Shown here in pieces: positions 27,297 through 36,169 of a stretch of DNA of 41,409 nt. Under the pieces are notes generated by a model. It was given only the letters and a program-made list of their open reading frames with translations, made no database searches and had not been told where the DNA came from. Positions within the stretch are counted from its first letter, which is position 1, and the number at the start of each line of letters is the position of its first letter. The translations under genes were made by a program, and so were the position numbers. The DNA lies in NCBI GenBank assembly GCA_023458215.1, contig JAEXAJ010000076.1, forward strand, positions 1 through 41,409. Reading direction: 5' to 3'. The stretch comes from Bacteroidota bacterium. GTDB lineage: Bacteria; Bacteroidota; Bacteroidia; Bacteroidales; Bacteroidaceae.

Positions 27297-29621
27297 TTAT
27301 TCGCTCTTGATGCTCTTCACCGGATTTTCATTCGCTATATTCCATGTACGTAGCACGATGCTAACAGTAATAATCAGTAGCAGAAGAATAGCTATCAATG
27401 CAAAAGCCCCGGTACCAATCTGTGCCTGCTCTTCAAAGCTACTCAACCATTGACGGCCAAAAACCAATGCACACACACAGCCCCCAAGCACTGCAGGCAA
27501 TGCAATCCATGAAACATCACGTGCCAGTAGCCGGATGATGTCTCCCCCTTGGGCACCATTCACCTTGCGGATAGCTATTTCTTTACTGCGGCGGTGCACT
27601 TCATCATTTACATATCCCATCAATCCCATCAGGGCGATGAGGAAGATAGAAATACTTGCCAACAATACAGCATTACGGAAACGGCGGACATCGGTGTACT
27701 GTTCATCCAAGATTTGTTCCAAAGAAGTGAAAACCACATCATCGGTCGGAAAGATTTCCTGCATGGCAAGATTAAGTGCCGCAAGGTTTTCGCCGAAAGG
27801 CTCTTTCAAGCGTACATAATTGGTATATCCCGTTTCGCTGAACATCAAAGCCACCGGTTGCTGTGAATCATAAACGCTGGATACGAGATAGTCCTCGATG
27901 ACGCCGACTACCGTAAAATGCAACTCATAGAGATCGACCACACGCCCTATTGCATTGCCTGTCCAGCCGGCCTGCCGAACAAACGTTTCATTGACCACCA
28001 ACTCGTCACTTTCGGCCAACCAGTTCGGATTCTTCTTTGCAGGGTTGAAATTTCGTCCTTCAACAATCTGTATCTTCATCATCGGCAAAAAATTGCGCGA
28101 CACATGACCCATACGGGATTTCACTTTATGTTCTACGTCTATAGCGAAGTCTTCGGTACCATAACCGCCGCAAATCAAGCCGCCACTATAGGTGTACTCT
28201 TCAACCATGGGCAAACTATTGAATACGGACATCCGGTTTTCGTAACTGTCACCCACCTTTGCCCTGGCCGTTACCACACTTGACGGTTCATATCCTAAAG
28301 GTCGTTCGGCCACTATGCGGTATTGAAAAAGCACCACCAGCAAGAAGCCCAAGATAAACGAAACGCCTGCAAACTGAACAAACAGCAACGGGCGTTTCCA
28401 CCAAACATTCCCTTCGGAATAACGGCGAAAGACCTGTGTGACCGGTACCGAAGAGAACAACCACGCCGGTAACACACCCGCCAATAGAAACACACCTGCT
28501 ATTACCAAGGCAGGCACCCATAAGGTGTGCAGGGTGAAAAGAGAGGCTAAACGAACCGCGGCAACATCTTCTACAAAATCACGGAATACATACATTAAGA
28601 TACCTGCCAAAAGTACAGATATTGAAACAAGGATGGCTGTTTCAATAAGAAACATACCGAACACTGTACCATTGACGGCTCCACTACATTTATGCACCCC
28701 TACTTCTTTGGCACGACGAGCCAGGGAAGATACCGATATCAGTACATAATTGAATGCAGCAATCAGCAGTATGGCAATGGCAAGAACCGTCATGACTACA
28801 ATCATTGTTTGCGCGGTGGAGTTCTCTGTATGATAATCCGTCAAAGGACGGAAAGCAAAAGCCTTGCGCCTGTCGGGCTCCTTATTGAAGTCCGGCATGT
28901 ACTTTTTCATCAATTCCGGCAACCGGGCTTCCACCAGCGGAACATCCTTTGCGGGATTGCGGAAACGAATGATTGAAGTGTAACTGAAATCATGTCCCCA
29001 TCCGGCTCTGTTATCATTCCATAAGGCATTCATCGACATTACCACGTCGAAAGGAAAATCGGCATTCTCGGATAAGTCTTCGAAAACGCCCCAAACCGTG
29101 AAGGGTGTTTTACGGTCAAGATACAATTGCTTTCCTATCAGTGCACTCAGCTCATTCCCTTCGCGTATCTTATCTGCCACAGCGCGGGAAATAAAGATAG
29201 CGTCTGCCATTTGCAAGTCTTCGGTTTTACCTGCCAACACTTTCGTTCCTAAGGTAGAAAAGAGATTCCAGTCCGCCCAAATGGTATGTTCTTGCAGACG
29301 CCTCTTGCCACTATAATAAGTCTTTATCCCATTGTCACGAAACACCGTGGCATCTTCTACTTCATTCGGAAAATCCTCTCTCATGGCTTTGGCCAAAGGT
29401 CCGTAAAGACTGATACCTTCATTTGAAGACTTTACATCCGTCATATAAGCCAGATATAGCTGCTCGGGCTTATTGAAGAAACGGTTATAACTTAACTGAA
29501 AGGCCACAGAGGCAAAAAGCAGGATGCCGATAAATAGACCGAGAGTCAATGAAATGACCTTGGTTAAATTATTACTTCGCCCACGCAGTAAAATAAGGAT
29601 ACTGTAGTAAAGTTGTCTCAT
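27297..29621 (-). CDS. MacB/FtsX-type ABC transporter permease (paralog C)
   Basis: This 774-aa inner-membrane protein has the double architecture of the Bacteroidetes FtsX/MacB-PCD permeases. An N-terminal span (LISLTLGLFIGILLF type) is followed by a periplasmic core, three spans containing AKEVGVHKCSGAVNG, a linker with FRRYSEGNVWWKRPLLFVQF, a second periplasmic core and three final spans with RSKEIAIRKVNGAQGGDIIR. It ends NENPVKSIKSE. It is last of four genes in the operon, 15 bp after paralog B. Such permeases work mechanically to move lipids, peptides or drugs across the envelope; the substrate is unknown. Confidence 0.9.
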   Translation of the reverse strand: MRQLYYSILILLRGRSNNLTKVISLTLGLFIGILLFASVAFQLSYNRFFNKPEQLYLAYMTDVKSSNEGISLYGPLAKAMREDFPNEVEDATVFRDNGIKTYYSGKRRLQEHTIWADWNLFSTLGTKVLAGKTEDLQMADAIFISRAVADKIREGNELSALIGKQLYLDRKTPFTVWGVFEDLSENADFPFDVVMSMNALWNDNRAGWGHDFSYTSIIRFRNPAKDVPLVEARLPELMKKYMPDFNKEPDRRKAFAFRPLTDYHTENSTAQTMIVVMTVLAIAILLIAAFNYVLISVSSLARRAKEVGVHKCSGAVNGTVFGMFLIETAILVSISVLLAGILMYVFRDFVEDVAAVRLASLFTLHTLWVPALVIAGVFLLAGVLPAWLFSSVPVTQVFRRYSEGNVWWKRPLLFVQFAGVSFILGFLLVVLFQYRIVAERPLGYEPSSVVTARAKVGDSYENRMSVFNSLPMVEEYTYSGGLICGGYGTEDFAIDVEHKVKSRMGHVSRNFLPMMKIQIVEGRNFNPAKKNPNWLAESDELVVNETFVRQAGWTGNAIGRVVDLYELHFTVVGVIEDYLVSSVYDSQQPVALMFSETGYTNYVRLKEPFGENLAALNLAMQEIFPTDDVVFTSLEQILDEQYTDVRRFRNAVLLASISIFLIALMGLMGYVNDEVHRRSKEIAIRKVNGAQGGDIIRLLARDVSWIALPAVLGGCVCALVFGRQWLSSFEEQAQIGTGAFALIAILLLLIITVSIVLRTWNIANENPVKSIKSE

Positions 29622-29636
29622 AACAATATTGTTCTT

Positions 29637-31952
29637 TTATTCGCTCTTGATACTCTTCACCGGGTTTTCATTCGCAATGCTCCAAGCTTTAAGCACCACA
29701 ACCAATACAATCAGAACCAATACAGCCAACGCGCTGCCGATAAACAGCAAAGGATTCATATGGATCTGTTCTACAAATTGTTCCAACCATACCTTTCCTG
29801 TATAACAAGATGCAGCAGTACCAATCAGCACAGCGGGAAGTGCCACATACAAAATGCCACGGGTCAGCAGAACGAGGACATCATTCACTTCCGCACCATT
29901 CACCTTGCGGATGGCAATCTCCTTGCTGCGTCGTTGGGTCTCATCGTTCACATAACCTATCAGTCCCATTATCACAATAAGCACAATGAAAAATGAGGTG
30001 ATATAGACTGAATTACGGAAACGATACACATCGGAATACATATACTCAAGCAGATAGTCCACAGAGTTAAACCGCAGAGAAATCGTAGGGAACGCTTCCT
30101 CCACAAAAGCATTCAGTTTCTTCAGGTTTTCGTCATAGGGAGGTTTGAGACGCACATCAAAGGCATTGTTGACATTCTCTATGGCACAAAGCATAATAGG
30201 GGTCTGTTCTTCATAGAATCCTTTGTTACGAACGTCACGGAATACTCCTACGATGCCGTTACCTTTCACATCATTCAACTGTTTACCTACGGCACCATCG
30301 GTCCACTTCATCTTGCGCACCACCTCTTCGTTCACCAGTATATCGCCGTATTGCTTCATCGGGCCTCCTTCAATAATGGTAATTCCCATCACTTCGGGAT
30401 AATCTAGCGTACAGTAATTGGTATTCAGCGTTGCGATGCGTTTGCCGTCGTTGCCCAGTAGCCCTCGCGTCCAGTATTCACCCAGTACACCGCACACTGC
30501 TACCGATACACCCTCAACCATAGGCTGACGACGGATATAGTCTTTCACACTCTGTACCTGGTCTTGCTCAAGCCAGCTTTGAGCTTCTACCAATCCTGTA
30601 GTACGAATACCGATATCGCGACTCATCAACATATTGTATTGAAGCAGAGTAACCAAAAGCAATCCCAGTACAAACGATACTCCTATGAACTGTACAAACA
30701 GCAATGAACGTTTCCACCCCTTCTTTCCTTCGGTGTAGCGGCGGAATATCTGCGTGACAGGAATGCGTGAGAAAATTCGTCCCGGCAACACACCTGCCAC
30801 AAGAAACAAAAGGAAAATAATAAGAAATGGCACCCACAATGTCTGCCAAGTGAAAAGCGAAGTCAGCCGCACCGATAACAGCTCTTCAATAGTTTCACTG
30901 AACGCATACATCAGCAGTGCTACAAGTACACTAGACAAGGTCACTATCAGACCGGTTTCTACAAGGAACATAGAGAATACATTACCCGTACTGGCACCAC
31001 TGCACTTATGTACTCCTACCGATTTAGCCCGGCGACTCATGGCAGCTATAGATATAAGGACATAGTTCATGATGGCCACAAAGAAGATAGCGAAACCGAG
31101 GAAACCCAATATTACAAGTCGTTTCTGCGTATTAGGGTTATCAAGATGTCGGTCTGTCAGGGGAATAACGCTGAAGTGCATTTTCCATCCATCCCATTCG
31201 GCTTCCGTATGTTTCTCGACCATGCGCTGAATGTTACCATTCACAGCATCCAAGTCCGAAACATTGCGTAAGCGGAGGATGGCATAGAAAATATCGTTAT
31301 TATCCCAATTAGCTTCCCCCACGTATCCGCCGTCCTGATGAACCGAAAGCACGAAATCATGCTTCAATACACTATTTTCAGGCATATCCTGATAGATACC
31401 ACGTACAGTAATTTCATTCGCTTTATCCAGCGAAAGAGTCTTTCCAATAGGGTCTTCATCGCCCCAAATATTCGTGGCGAAACTTTGAGATACAAAAATA
31501 GAGGATGGTATGCTGAGGTCATTTTTGTTACCTTTCAGCACTTCGATGCCCATGGTATTGAAGAAACTACTATCTGCGGATATATACCTGGCATTCACCA
31601 ACTTGTCTTCTTTATATACCCGCTGACCACCGGAAGGATAAATGGTAGTTGCACTTTCTACCCATTGCGCCATATCTTCGGCCATAGCAGGGGCAAGTGG
31701 TGCAAAAACAGTCTCATCATAATTATTGCCATCATCTCCCTGTACCTCACCCGTCTTCTCATTGGTTATCATGGCTCGCACCATAACCAGTCGATTATAG
31801 TCGGGGTAACACTTCTCGTAGCTTAGTTCATAAGCTATCTGCGAGAAAAGCAGAATGCCTATCAATAGCCCCAGCGTAAGGGATATCAGTTTGATGGAAG
31901 TAGAACTACGCCCGCGAAGCAGAGTTTGAATAGTATAATAGATTTGTTTCAT
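29637..31952 (-). CDS. MacB/FtsX-type ABC transporter permease (paralog B)
   Basis: This 771-aa paralog of the genes on both sides starts MKQIYYTIQTLLRGRS. It keeps the diagnostic SVGVHKCSGASTGNVFSMFL in the first FtsX unit, FRRYTEGKKGWKRSLLFVQF in the linker and RSKEIAIRKVNGAEVNDVL in the second, and ends NENPVKSIKSE. The periplasmic cores diverge most, which suggests different ligands or partners. The ATPase gene is 6 bp upstream, so the two are probably translationally coupled. Confidence 0.9.
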   Translation of the reverse strand: MKQIYYTIQTLLRGRSSTSIKLISLTLGLLIGILLFSQIAYELSYEKCYPDYNRLVMVRAMITNEKTGEVQGDDGNNYDETVFAPLAPAMAEDMAQWVESATTIYPSGGQRVYKEDKLVNARYISADSSFFNTMGIEVLKGNKNDLSIPSSIFVSQSFATNIWGDEDPIGKTLSLDKANEITVRGIYQDMPENSVLKHDFVLSVHQDGGYVGEANWDNNDIFYAILRLRNVSDLDAVNGNIQRMVEKHTEAEWDGWKMHFSVIPLTDRHLDNPNTQKRLVILGFLGFAIFFVAIMNYVLISIAAMSRRAKSVGVHKCSGASTGNVFSMFLVETGLIVTLSSVLVALLMYAFSETIEELLSVRLTSLFTWQTLWVPFLIIFLLFLVAGVLPGRIFSRIPVTQIFRRYTEGKKGWKRSLLFVQFIGVSFVLGLLLVTLLQYNMLMSRDIGIRTTGLVEAQSWLEQDQVQSVKDYIRRQPMVEGVSVAVCGVLGEYWTRGLLGNDGKRIATLNTNYCTLDYPEVMGITIIEGGPMKQYGDILVNEEVVRKMKWTDGAVGKQLNDVKGNGIVGVFRDVRNKGFYEEQTPIMLCAIENVNNAFDVRLKPPYDENLKKLNAFVEEAFPTISLRFNSVDYLLEYMYSDVYRFRNSVYITSFFIVLIVIMGLIGYVNDETQRRSKEIAIRKVNGAEVNDVLVLLTRGILYVALPAVLIGTAASCYTGKVWLEQFVEQIHMNPLLFIGSALAVLVLIVLVVVLKAWSIANENPVKSIKSE

Positions 31953-31958
31953 AACTCT

Positions 31959-32642
31959 TTAGATTCCTTGAGTTGCCACACTTGCCACAACACTACCGTC
32001 GAACAGATGTATCGTGCGGTGAGCAAACGAAGCATCGTGTTGGCTGTGTGTAACCATAATAATCGTAGTTCCTTCCTTATTCAGTTCTGTCAGCAGATTC
32101 ATCACTTCGGCACCGTTCTTAGAATCGAGGTTACCGGTAGGCTCATCGGCAAGTATCAACTTCGGGTTGGTTACCACCGCACGGGCTATCGCTACACGCT
32201 GCTGCTGACCTCCGGAAAGCTGTTGCGGGAAGTGCTTGGCACGATGGCTGATATTCATACGTTTCAGAATATCTTCTACCATACGCTTGCGTTCACTGCC
32301 TTTTATGCCGAGGTAAGTCAGAGGAAGTTCTACGTTTTCGTAGACGTTCAACTCATCTATCAGGTTAAAGCTCTGAAATACGAAACCCAGTTTACCCTTA
32401 CGCACACGAGTACGCTCTTTTTCTTTCAAATCTCCGACCTCCTGACCAAGTAGTTTGTAACTACCTTCTGTAGGATTGTCCAGCAAGCCAAGTATATTTA
32501 ATAAGGTAGACTTGCCGCAACCTGACGGTCCCATAATGGCTACAAACTCTCCTTCTTTTACGTCAATATTTACGTGGTTCAACGCTACTGTTTCTACTTC
32601 TGAAGTACGGAATACTTTGCTGATGTTGTTAATTTCGATCAT
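31959..32642 (-). CDS. ABC transporter ATPase (MacB/LolD type)
   Basis: This 227-aa nucleotide-binding subunit has Walker [10 protein letters not shown] (38-46), the Q-loop in [10 protein letters not shown], signature LSGGQQQR (142-149), Walker [14 protein letters not shown] (162-174) and H-loop His199 in MVTHSQHD. It groups with LolD/MacB/FtsE-type ATPases that drive FtsX permeases from the cytoplasm. It is the only ATPase for three permeases in this operon. A 53-bp gap without a promoter separates it from the permease upstream. Confidence 0.95.
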   Translation of the reverse strand: MIEINNISKVFRTSEVETVALNHVNIDVKEGEFVAIMGPSGCGKSTLLNILGLLDNPTEGSYKLLGQEVGDLKEKERTRVRKGKLGFVFQSFNLIDELNVYENVELPLTYLGIKGSERKRMVEDILKRMNISHRAKHFPQQLSGGQQQRVAIARAVVTNPKLILADEPTGNLDSKNGAEVMNLLTELNKEGTTIIMVTHSQHDASFAHRTIHLFDGSVVASVATQGI

Positions 32643-32695
32643 GATGTTTCTTGTTTATATTATTACTAATTCTATTACTCATAAATCCAATTTGA

Positions 32696-35020
32696 TTACT
32701 CGCTTTTAATACTGTTTACAGGATTTTCATTGGCTATTTTCCAAGACTTCCATAGTACGCAACCAATGATAATAGCCAAATTGGCTATAGCCAGCAGCAG
32801 ATATACCGCCCAACTTATTGGTACTTTCTCCACAAACTGATCCATCCATATACCATTAATGTACCAGGAAGCCAATGTACCAATGATAACAGCCGGTGCC
32901 GCCACATAAAATACATCCTTCGACAGTAGTTCGAGTACACTTGATACCTCCGCTCCATTTACCTTACGGATAGCAATTTCTTTCGAACGGCGTCGCACTT
33001 CGTCGGTGGTATAACCAATCAAGCCCATCAGCATTACAAAGAACATAGTTATTGCTGCCAGCATGGTCGCATTACGGAATACGCGTTCGGGATTGTAAGC
33101 TTGGATTACATGCTTCTCCATGCTATCAAAATCTATCGTCATATCGGGGAAAGCCTCAGCCACATCTTTGTTCAGCTTTTGCAGATTCTCGGTGAAAGGC
33201 TCTTTAAGGCGGAGATTAATTTGGAATCCATAAAAGTAGTCGTAGCAATAAGCTACAAAAGGTTGTTGCTCTGTACGAAAACTTTCGATGTGAAAGTCTT
33301 TCAACACGCCCACCACTTTTACATTGCCCTGTTCGCTATAGAAAGTACGCCCCAGAATGTCGTTACCCCAATGCATATACTTGGCAAAAGTCTCGTTTAC
33401 CAGTACCTCGCCGTTTTTAGAAGTCCCCATACGCCCTTCTTTTAAAGTCATGCCCATCATTTCCGGGTAGTTCGTCATCCAGTAGTCATACCGGGTACTA
33501 AAAAGACTCTTTCCATCTTTTGCATTACTGATCATCGCCCCGCTATAGCCATATATAGGAGCACTGAGCGACCAGGAAACATCTTCTACATACGGTAAAT
33601 CTTTCAACACATTATAGGCAGCCTGCCTGCGAATGCTATCACCAAAGTTCACGTCATTGGAAGCTACAATACGTTCCGGATTATAGCCCATACTCTTATT
33701 CATTACATACGTATATTGTGACATCACCACGCACATCAATCCGGAAATGAATGCCACTCCCGCAAATTGTATAAACAATAAGGGACGCTTCCAGCCTTTC
33801 TTACCCTCGGTATAACGGCGGAAGACTTGTGAAACCGGTATCTTTGAAAACAACCTGCCAGGCAGTACACCGCCCACAATAAAGAGGAACAGTACCACGA
33901 GTGCAGGCACCCAAATGCGTTCGGGCGCAAACAATACAGAGAGCTTCAGCACTACCGTATCTTCAATAAAATCGGTAAAATTCAACAAGATTAATGCCAT
34001 CAGGAGTAAAGCAAGCACGATAATAATCGCCGTTTCCAACAAGAACATACTAAAAATTGTACCGCCACTGGCACCACTACACTTATGTACCCCCACCATC
34101 TTGGCCCGTTGAGACAAGGAGGAAATGGAGATAAGCACATAGTTCAGCGTTACGATAAAAAGAATGGCAAAGCCAAGTATTGACATAATACTACCCATAC
34201 GTTTCACATCGTCATTTCCACGATAAGTGTCGCGTATAGGAGCTACGAAAGCCGTATATCCATAATCTTTCTTTTCTTCGGCAGGACGATATTTTTGTAT
34301 CATGGCATCAAGGCGACTCTTCACTAATTCTTTATCAGCTCCCGGACGGAAGCGAATATACTCGGGATAACTGTCACCTCCACTCCATGAGTAGTTCATA
34401 ATGTCCCGGCTCCACATGGTAGGCATGGAAATAACGGCATCGGGGTTCATGGTAGCATTTTCGGGCAGGTCTGCATAAGTTCCCTTCACTATAAGGTCGT
34501 ACTCTTTGCCATAATTCACTGTTTTGCCGATAGGTTTTTCATTACCGAATATCTTCTTGGCAAGCCGGTCGCTCAGGTAAATAACATCTTTCTGCATCAA
34601 GTCACGCTCGGGATCTCCACTCAGCACTTCAATGCCCATTGTACGAAAGAAGAGGGAATCGGCCAATACCTTGCCTTCATCAAAACGATGGTTGCCATTA
34701 TAAAGAGGTGCCGAAGCCACATATTTGCAAATACTGGTAGCAGCCTCCACTTGTTCGGGAAAGTTTTCGAGAATAGCACCTGCCACCGGACCACAATTAC
34801 TTGTAGACGGTTCGTGTGCTTCACCTCCTACTGTAAAGACCGAAAATATCTGATACAGATTTTCATTGTCTTTGTAACATGTATCATAACTTTGTTCAAA
34901 TGCCACACGGGCAAAAAGCAGAATACTCATTGTCAATCCTAAGCCCAAAGAAATGATTTTAATTAGATTAGAGCCACGCCCTCTCAGCAAAGTTTGAATA
35001 ACATAATAGAGTTGTTTCAT
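32696..35020 (-). CDS. MacB/FtsX-type ABC transporter permease (paralog A), first gene of the operon
   Basis: The protein is 774 aa from the ATG at 35020, MKQLYYVIQTLLRGRG. An upstream ATG at 35071 lies inside the sigma-54 promoter and would add 17 polar residues before the first span, so it is rejected. It has the same layout as paralogs B and C: MVGVHKCSGASGGTIFSMFL, FRRYTEGKKGWKRPLLFIQF, RSKEIAIRKVNGAEVSSVLE, ending NENPVNSIKSE. It heads the operon and is expressed from a -24/-12 promoter. Confidence 0.9.
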   Translation of the reverse strand: MKQLYYVIQTLLRGRGSNLIKIISLGLGLTMSILLFARVAFEQSYDTCYKDNENLYQIFSVFTVGGEAHEPSTSNCGPVAGAILENFPEQVEAATSICKYVASAPLYNGNHRFDEGKVLADSLFFRTMGIEVLSGDPERDLMQKDVIYLSDRLAKKIFGNEKPIGKTVNYGKEYDLIVKGTYADLPENATMNPDAVISMPTMWSRDIMNYSWSGGDSYPEYIRFRPGADKELVKSRLDAMIQKYRPAEEKKDYGYTAFVAPIRDTYRGNDDVKRMGSIMSILGFAILFIVTLNYVLISISSLSQRAKMVGVHKCSGASGGTIFSMFLLETAIIIVLALLLMALILLNFTDFIEDTVVLKLSVLFAPERIWVPALVVLFLFIVGGVLPGRLFSKIPVSQVFRRYTEGKKGWKRPLLFIQFAGVAFISGLMCVVMSQYTYVMNKSMGYNPERIVASNDVNFGDSIRRQAAYNVLKDLPYVEDVSWSLSAPIYGYSGAMISNAKDGKSLFSTRYDYWMTNYPEMMGMTLKEGRMGTSKNGEVLVNETFAKYMHWGNDILGRTFYSEQGNVKVVGVLKDFHIESFRTEQQPFVAYCYDYFYGFQINLRLKEPFTENLQKLNKDVAEAFPDMTIDFDSMEKHVIQAYNPERVFRNATMLAAITMFFVMLMGLIGYTTDEVRRRSKEIAIRKVNGAEVSSVLELLSKDVFYVAAPAVIIGTLASWYINGIWMDQFVEKVPISWAVYLLLAIANLAIIIGCVLWKSWKIANENPVNSIKSE

Positions 35021-35059
35021 TTTATTTTTCGTTTTTATATATTCTTCTATCTCTATTAA

Positions 35060-35076
35060 TGCAGAAATCATGCCAA
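35060..35076 (-). promoter_or_regulatory. Sigma-54 (-24/-12) promoter of the ABC operon
   Basis: On the minus strand TTGGCATGATTTCTGCA fits YTGGCACGrNNNTTGCW with two mismatches and has the invariant GG-N10-GC spacing. Predicted start near 35049, leader about 28 nt to the ATG at 35020. No TAnnTTTG box competes nearby. Confidence 0.75.
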
Positions 35077-35131
35077 AAAAGTTAATTAACTGATAATTAA
35101 GCAGAAATAGGATTAGGTATTTTCGTGTTAT

Positions 35132-35169
35132 TGTCTAAAAATTAGACACCGCTGTCCAAGAATTAGACA
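35132..35169. promoter_or_regulatory. Paired palindromes, likely activator (enhancer) sites for the sigma-54 promoter
   Basis: TGTCTAAAAATTAGACA (35132-35148) and TGTCCAAGAATTAGACA (35153-35169) are near-identical dimer-type sites with centres 21 bp apart. They are centred about 91 and 112 bp upstream of the predicted start, the normal place for NtrC-family activators. Confidence 0.65.
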
Positions 35170-35275
35170 TACACTGGGCATACCCATGTCCGGCACCGAG
35201 GAACACCTCCTTCCCCACCGGGGAACGAACAGTTTGACACCGAGGAACAGTATGTTCGGTACGTAAGGACATTAA
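35132..35275. repeat. Degenerate 22-bp periodic array upstream of the ABC operon (array 2)
   Basis: Units begin at 35132, 35153, 35175, 35198, 35220, 35242 and 35264 (spacings 21, 22, 23, 22, 22, 22). Palindromes inside the units differ: TGTCTAA/TTAGACA, TGGG-CATA-CCCA, GAGG-AACA-CCTC, GAACA-GTA-TGTTC. A GGAAC near the start and CACC at the end of units 4 and 5 recur. It fills most of the 342-bp divergent intergenic region. Confidence 0.7.
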
Positions 35276-35314
35276 AAAGGAAAAATAGAAAAGTTTACTT
35301 TGAAAAGAAAACTC

Positions 35315-35322
35315 TACCTTTG
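35315..35322 (+). promoter_or_regulatory. Promoter -7 element for the metallophosphoesterase gene
   Basis: TACCTTTG matches TAnnTTTG, 40 bp before the start at 35363. It is divergent from the sigma-54 operon. Confidence 0.6.
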
Positions 35323-35362
35323 CACGCAGTTTCCTAAAGGATATAATTAATAGAATATACAC

Positions 35363-36169
35363 ATGAAACTACAGAAGAAACTATTCTTTCCACTTATCAG
35401 CCTGATGATGAGTAGTTGCAACCTGATAGACTACCATCCTTACGATGTACGCATCAGTGGTGAAACGGATGTTAATGCGCATAACATTGAAGAAATTGAG
35501 AAAAATTGCATCGACAAGACCACTATTCGTTTCGTCACCATGGGCGATTCGCAGCGCTGGTATGATGAAACTGTAGACTTCGTGAATGCCCTCAATAAGC
35601 GGAACGATGTCGACTTCGTCATTCACGGCGGCGACATGAGCGACTTTGGCGTTACAGATGAATTTCTTTGGCAACGTGACATCATGAATAAACTCAATAT
35701 CCCATACGTAACATTGATAGGAAACCACGACTGCCTCGGCACAGGCGAAGAAGCCTACCGTGCCATCTTCGGCAATCCTAACTTTTCATTCATAGCCGGA
35801 AGAATCAAATTTGTTTGCCTCAACACCAATGCCATCGAATACGATTACTCCCGCCCCATTCCGGACTTCGAATTTCTGGCCGACCAAATGCAAGACCGGC
35901 GGGAGGAGTTTGACAAAACCGTAGTATCCATGCACATCCGTCCTTTCTGCTACGAATTCAATAACAATGTAGCACATGTCTTTCAGCGCTATGTCAACGA
36001 ATTCCCCGGATTGCAATTCTGCACGGCAGCCCATGAACACCGATTATTTGAGGAGGACCTATTTGAGGACGGTGTGATGTACTACATGAGCGACTGCATG
36101 AAAAATCGCAATTACTATTTATTTACTATAACCCCCGAAGGATATGAGCGTGAAGTGGTTTACTATTAA
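35363..36169 (+). CDS. Calcineurin-like metallophosphoesterase, predicted lipoprotein
   Basis: This 268-aa protein has a short lipoprotein signal (LISLMMSSCN, Cys19). The metal-site motifs are GDSQ (Asp62; the usual GDxH His is Gln64), GGDMSD (Asp91), GNHD (Asn121-His122), MHIRP (His191) and AAHEH (His224, His226). All ligands but the first His are kept. It likely hydrolyses a phosphoester in the periplasm or on the outer membrane. The next gene overlaps it by 26 bp, so the two are translationally coupled. Confidence 0.85.
   Translation: MKLQKKLFFPLISLMMSSCNLIDYHPYDVRISGETDVNAHNIEEIEKNCIDKTTIRFVTMGDSQRWYDETVDFVNALNKRNDVDFVIHGGDMSDFGVTDEFLWQRDIMNKLNIPYVTLIGNHDCLGTGEEAYRAIFGNPNFSFIAGRIKFVCLNTNAIEYDYSRPIPDFEFLADQMQDRREEFDKTVVSMHIRPFCYEFNNNVAHVFQRYVNEFPGLQFCTAAHEHRLFEEDLFEDGVMYYMSDCMKNRNYYLFTITPEGYEREVVYY

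Noticed and set aside
27272..27298. Plus-strand terminator (CCGA / TCGG followed by eight T)
   Set aside because: The stem is only 4 bp and there is no plus-strand gene to terminate; probably incidental to the T-rich end of the permease gene.
35021..35071. 17-residue extension of permease A
   Set aside because: Its ATG lies inside the sigma-54 promoter, and paralogs B and C begin at the equivalent of 35020.
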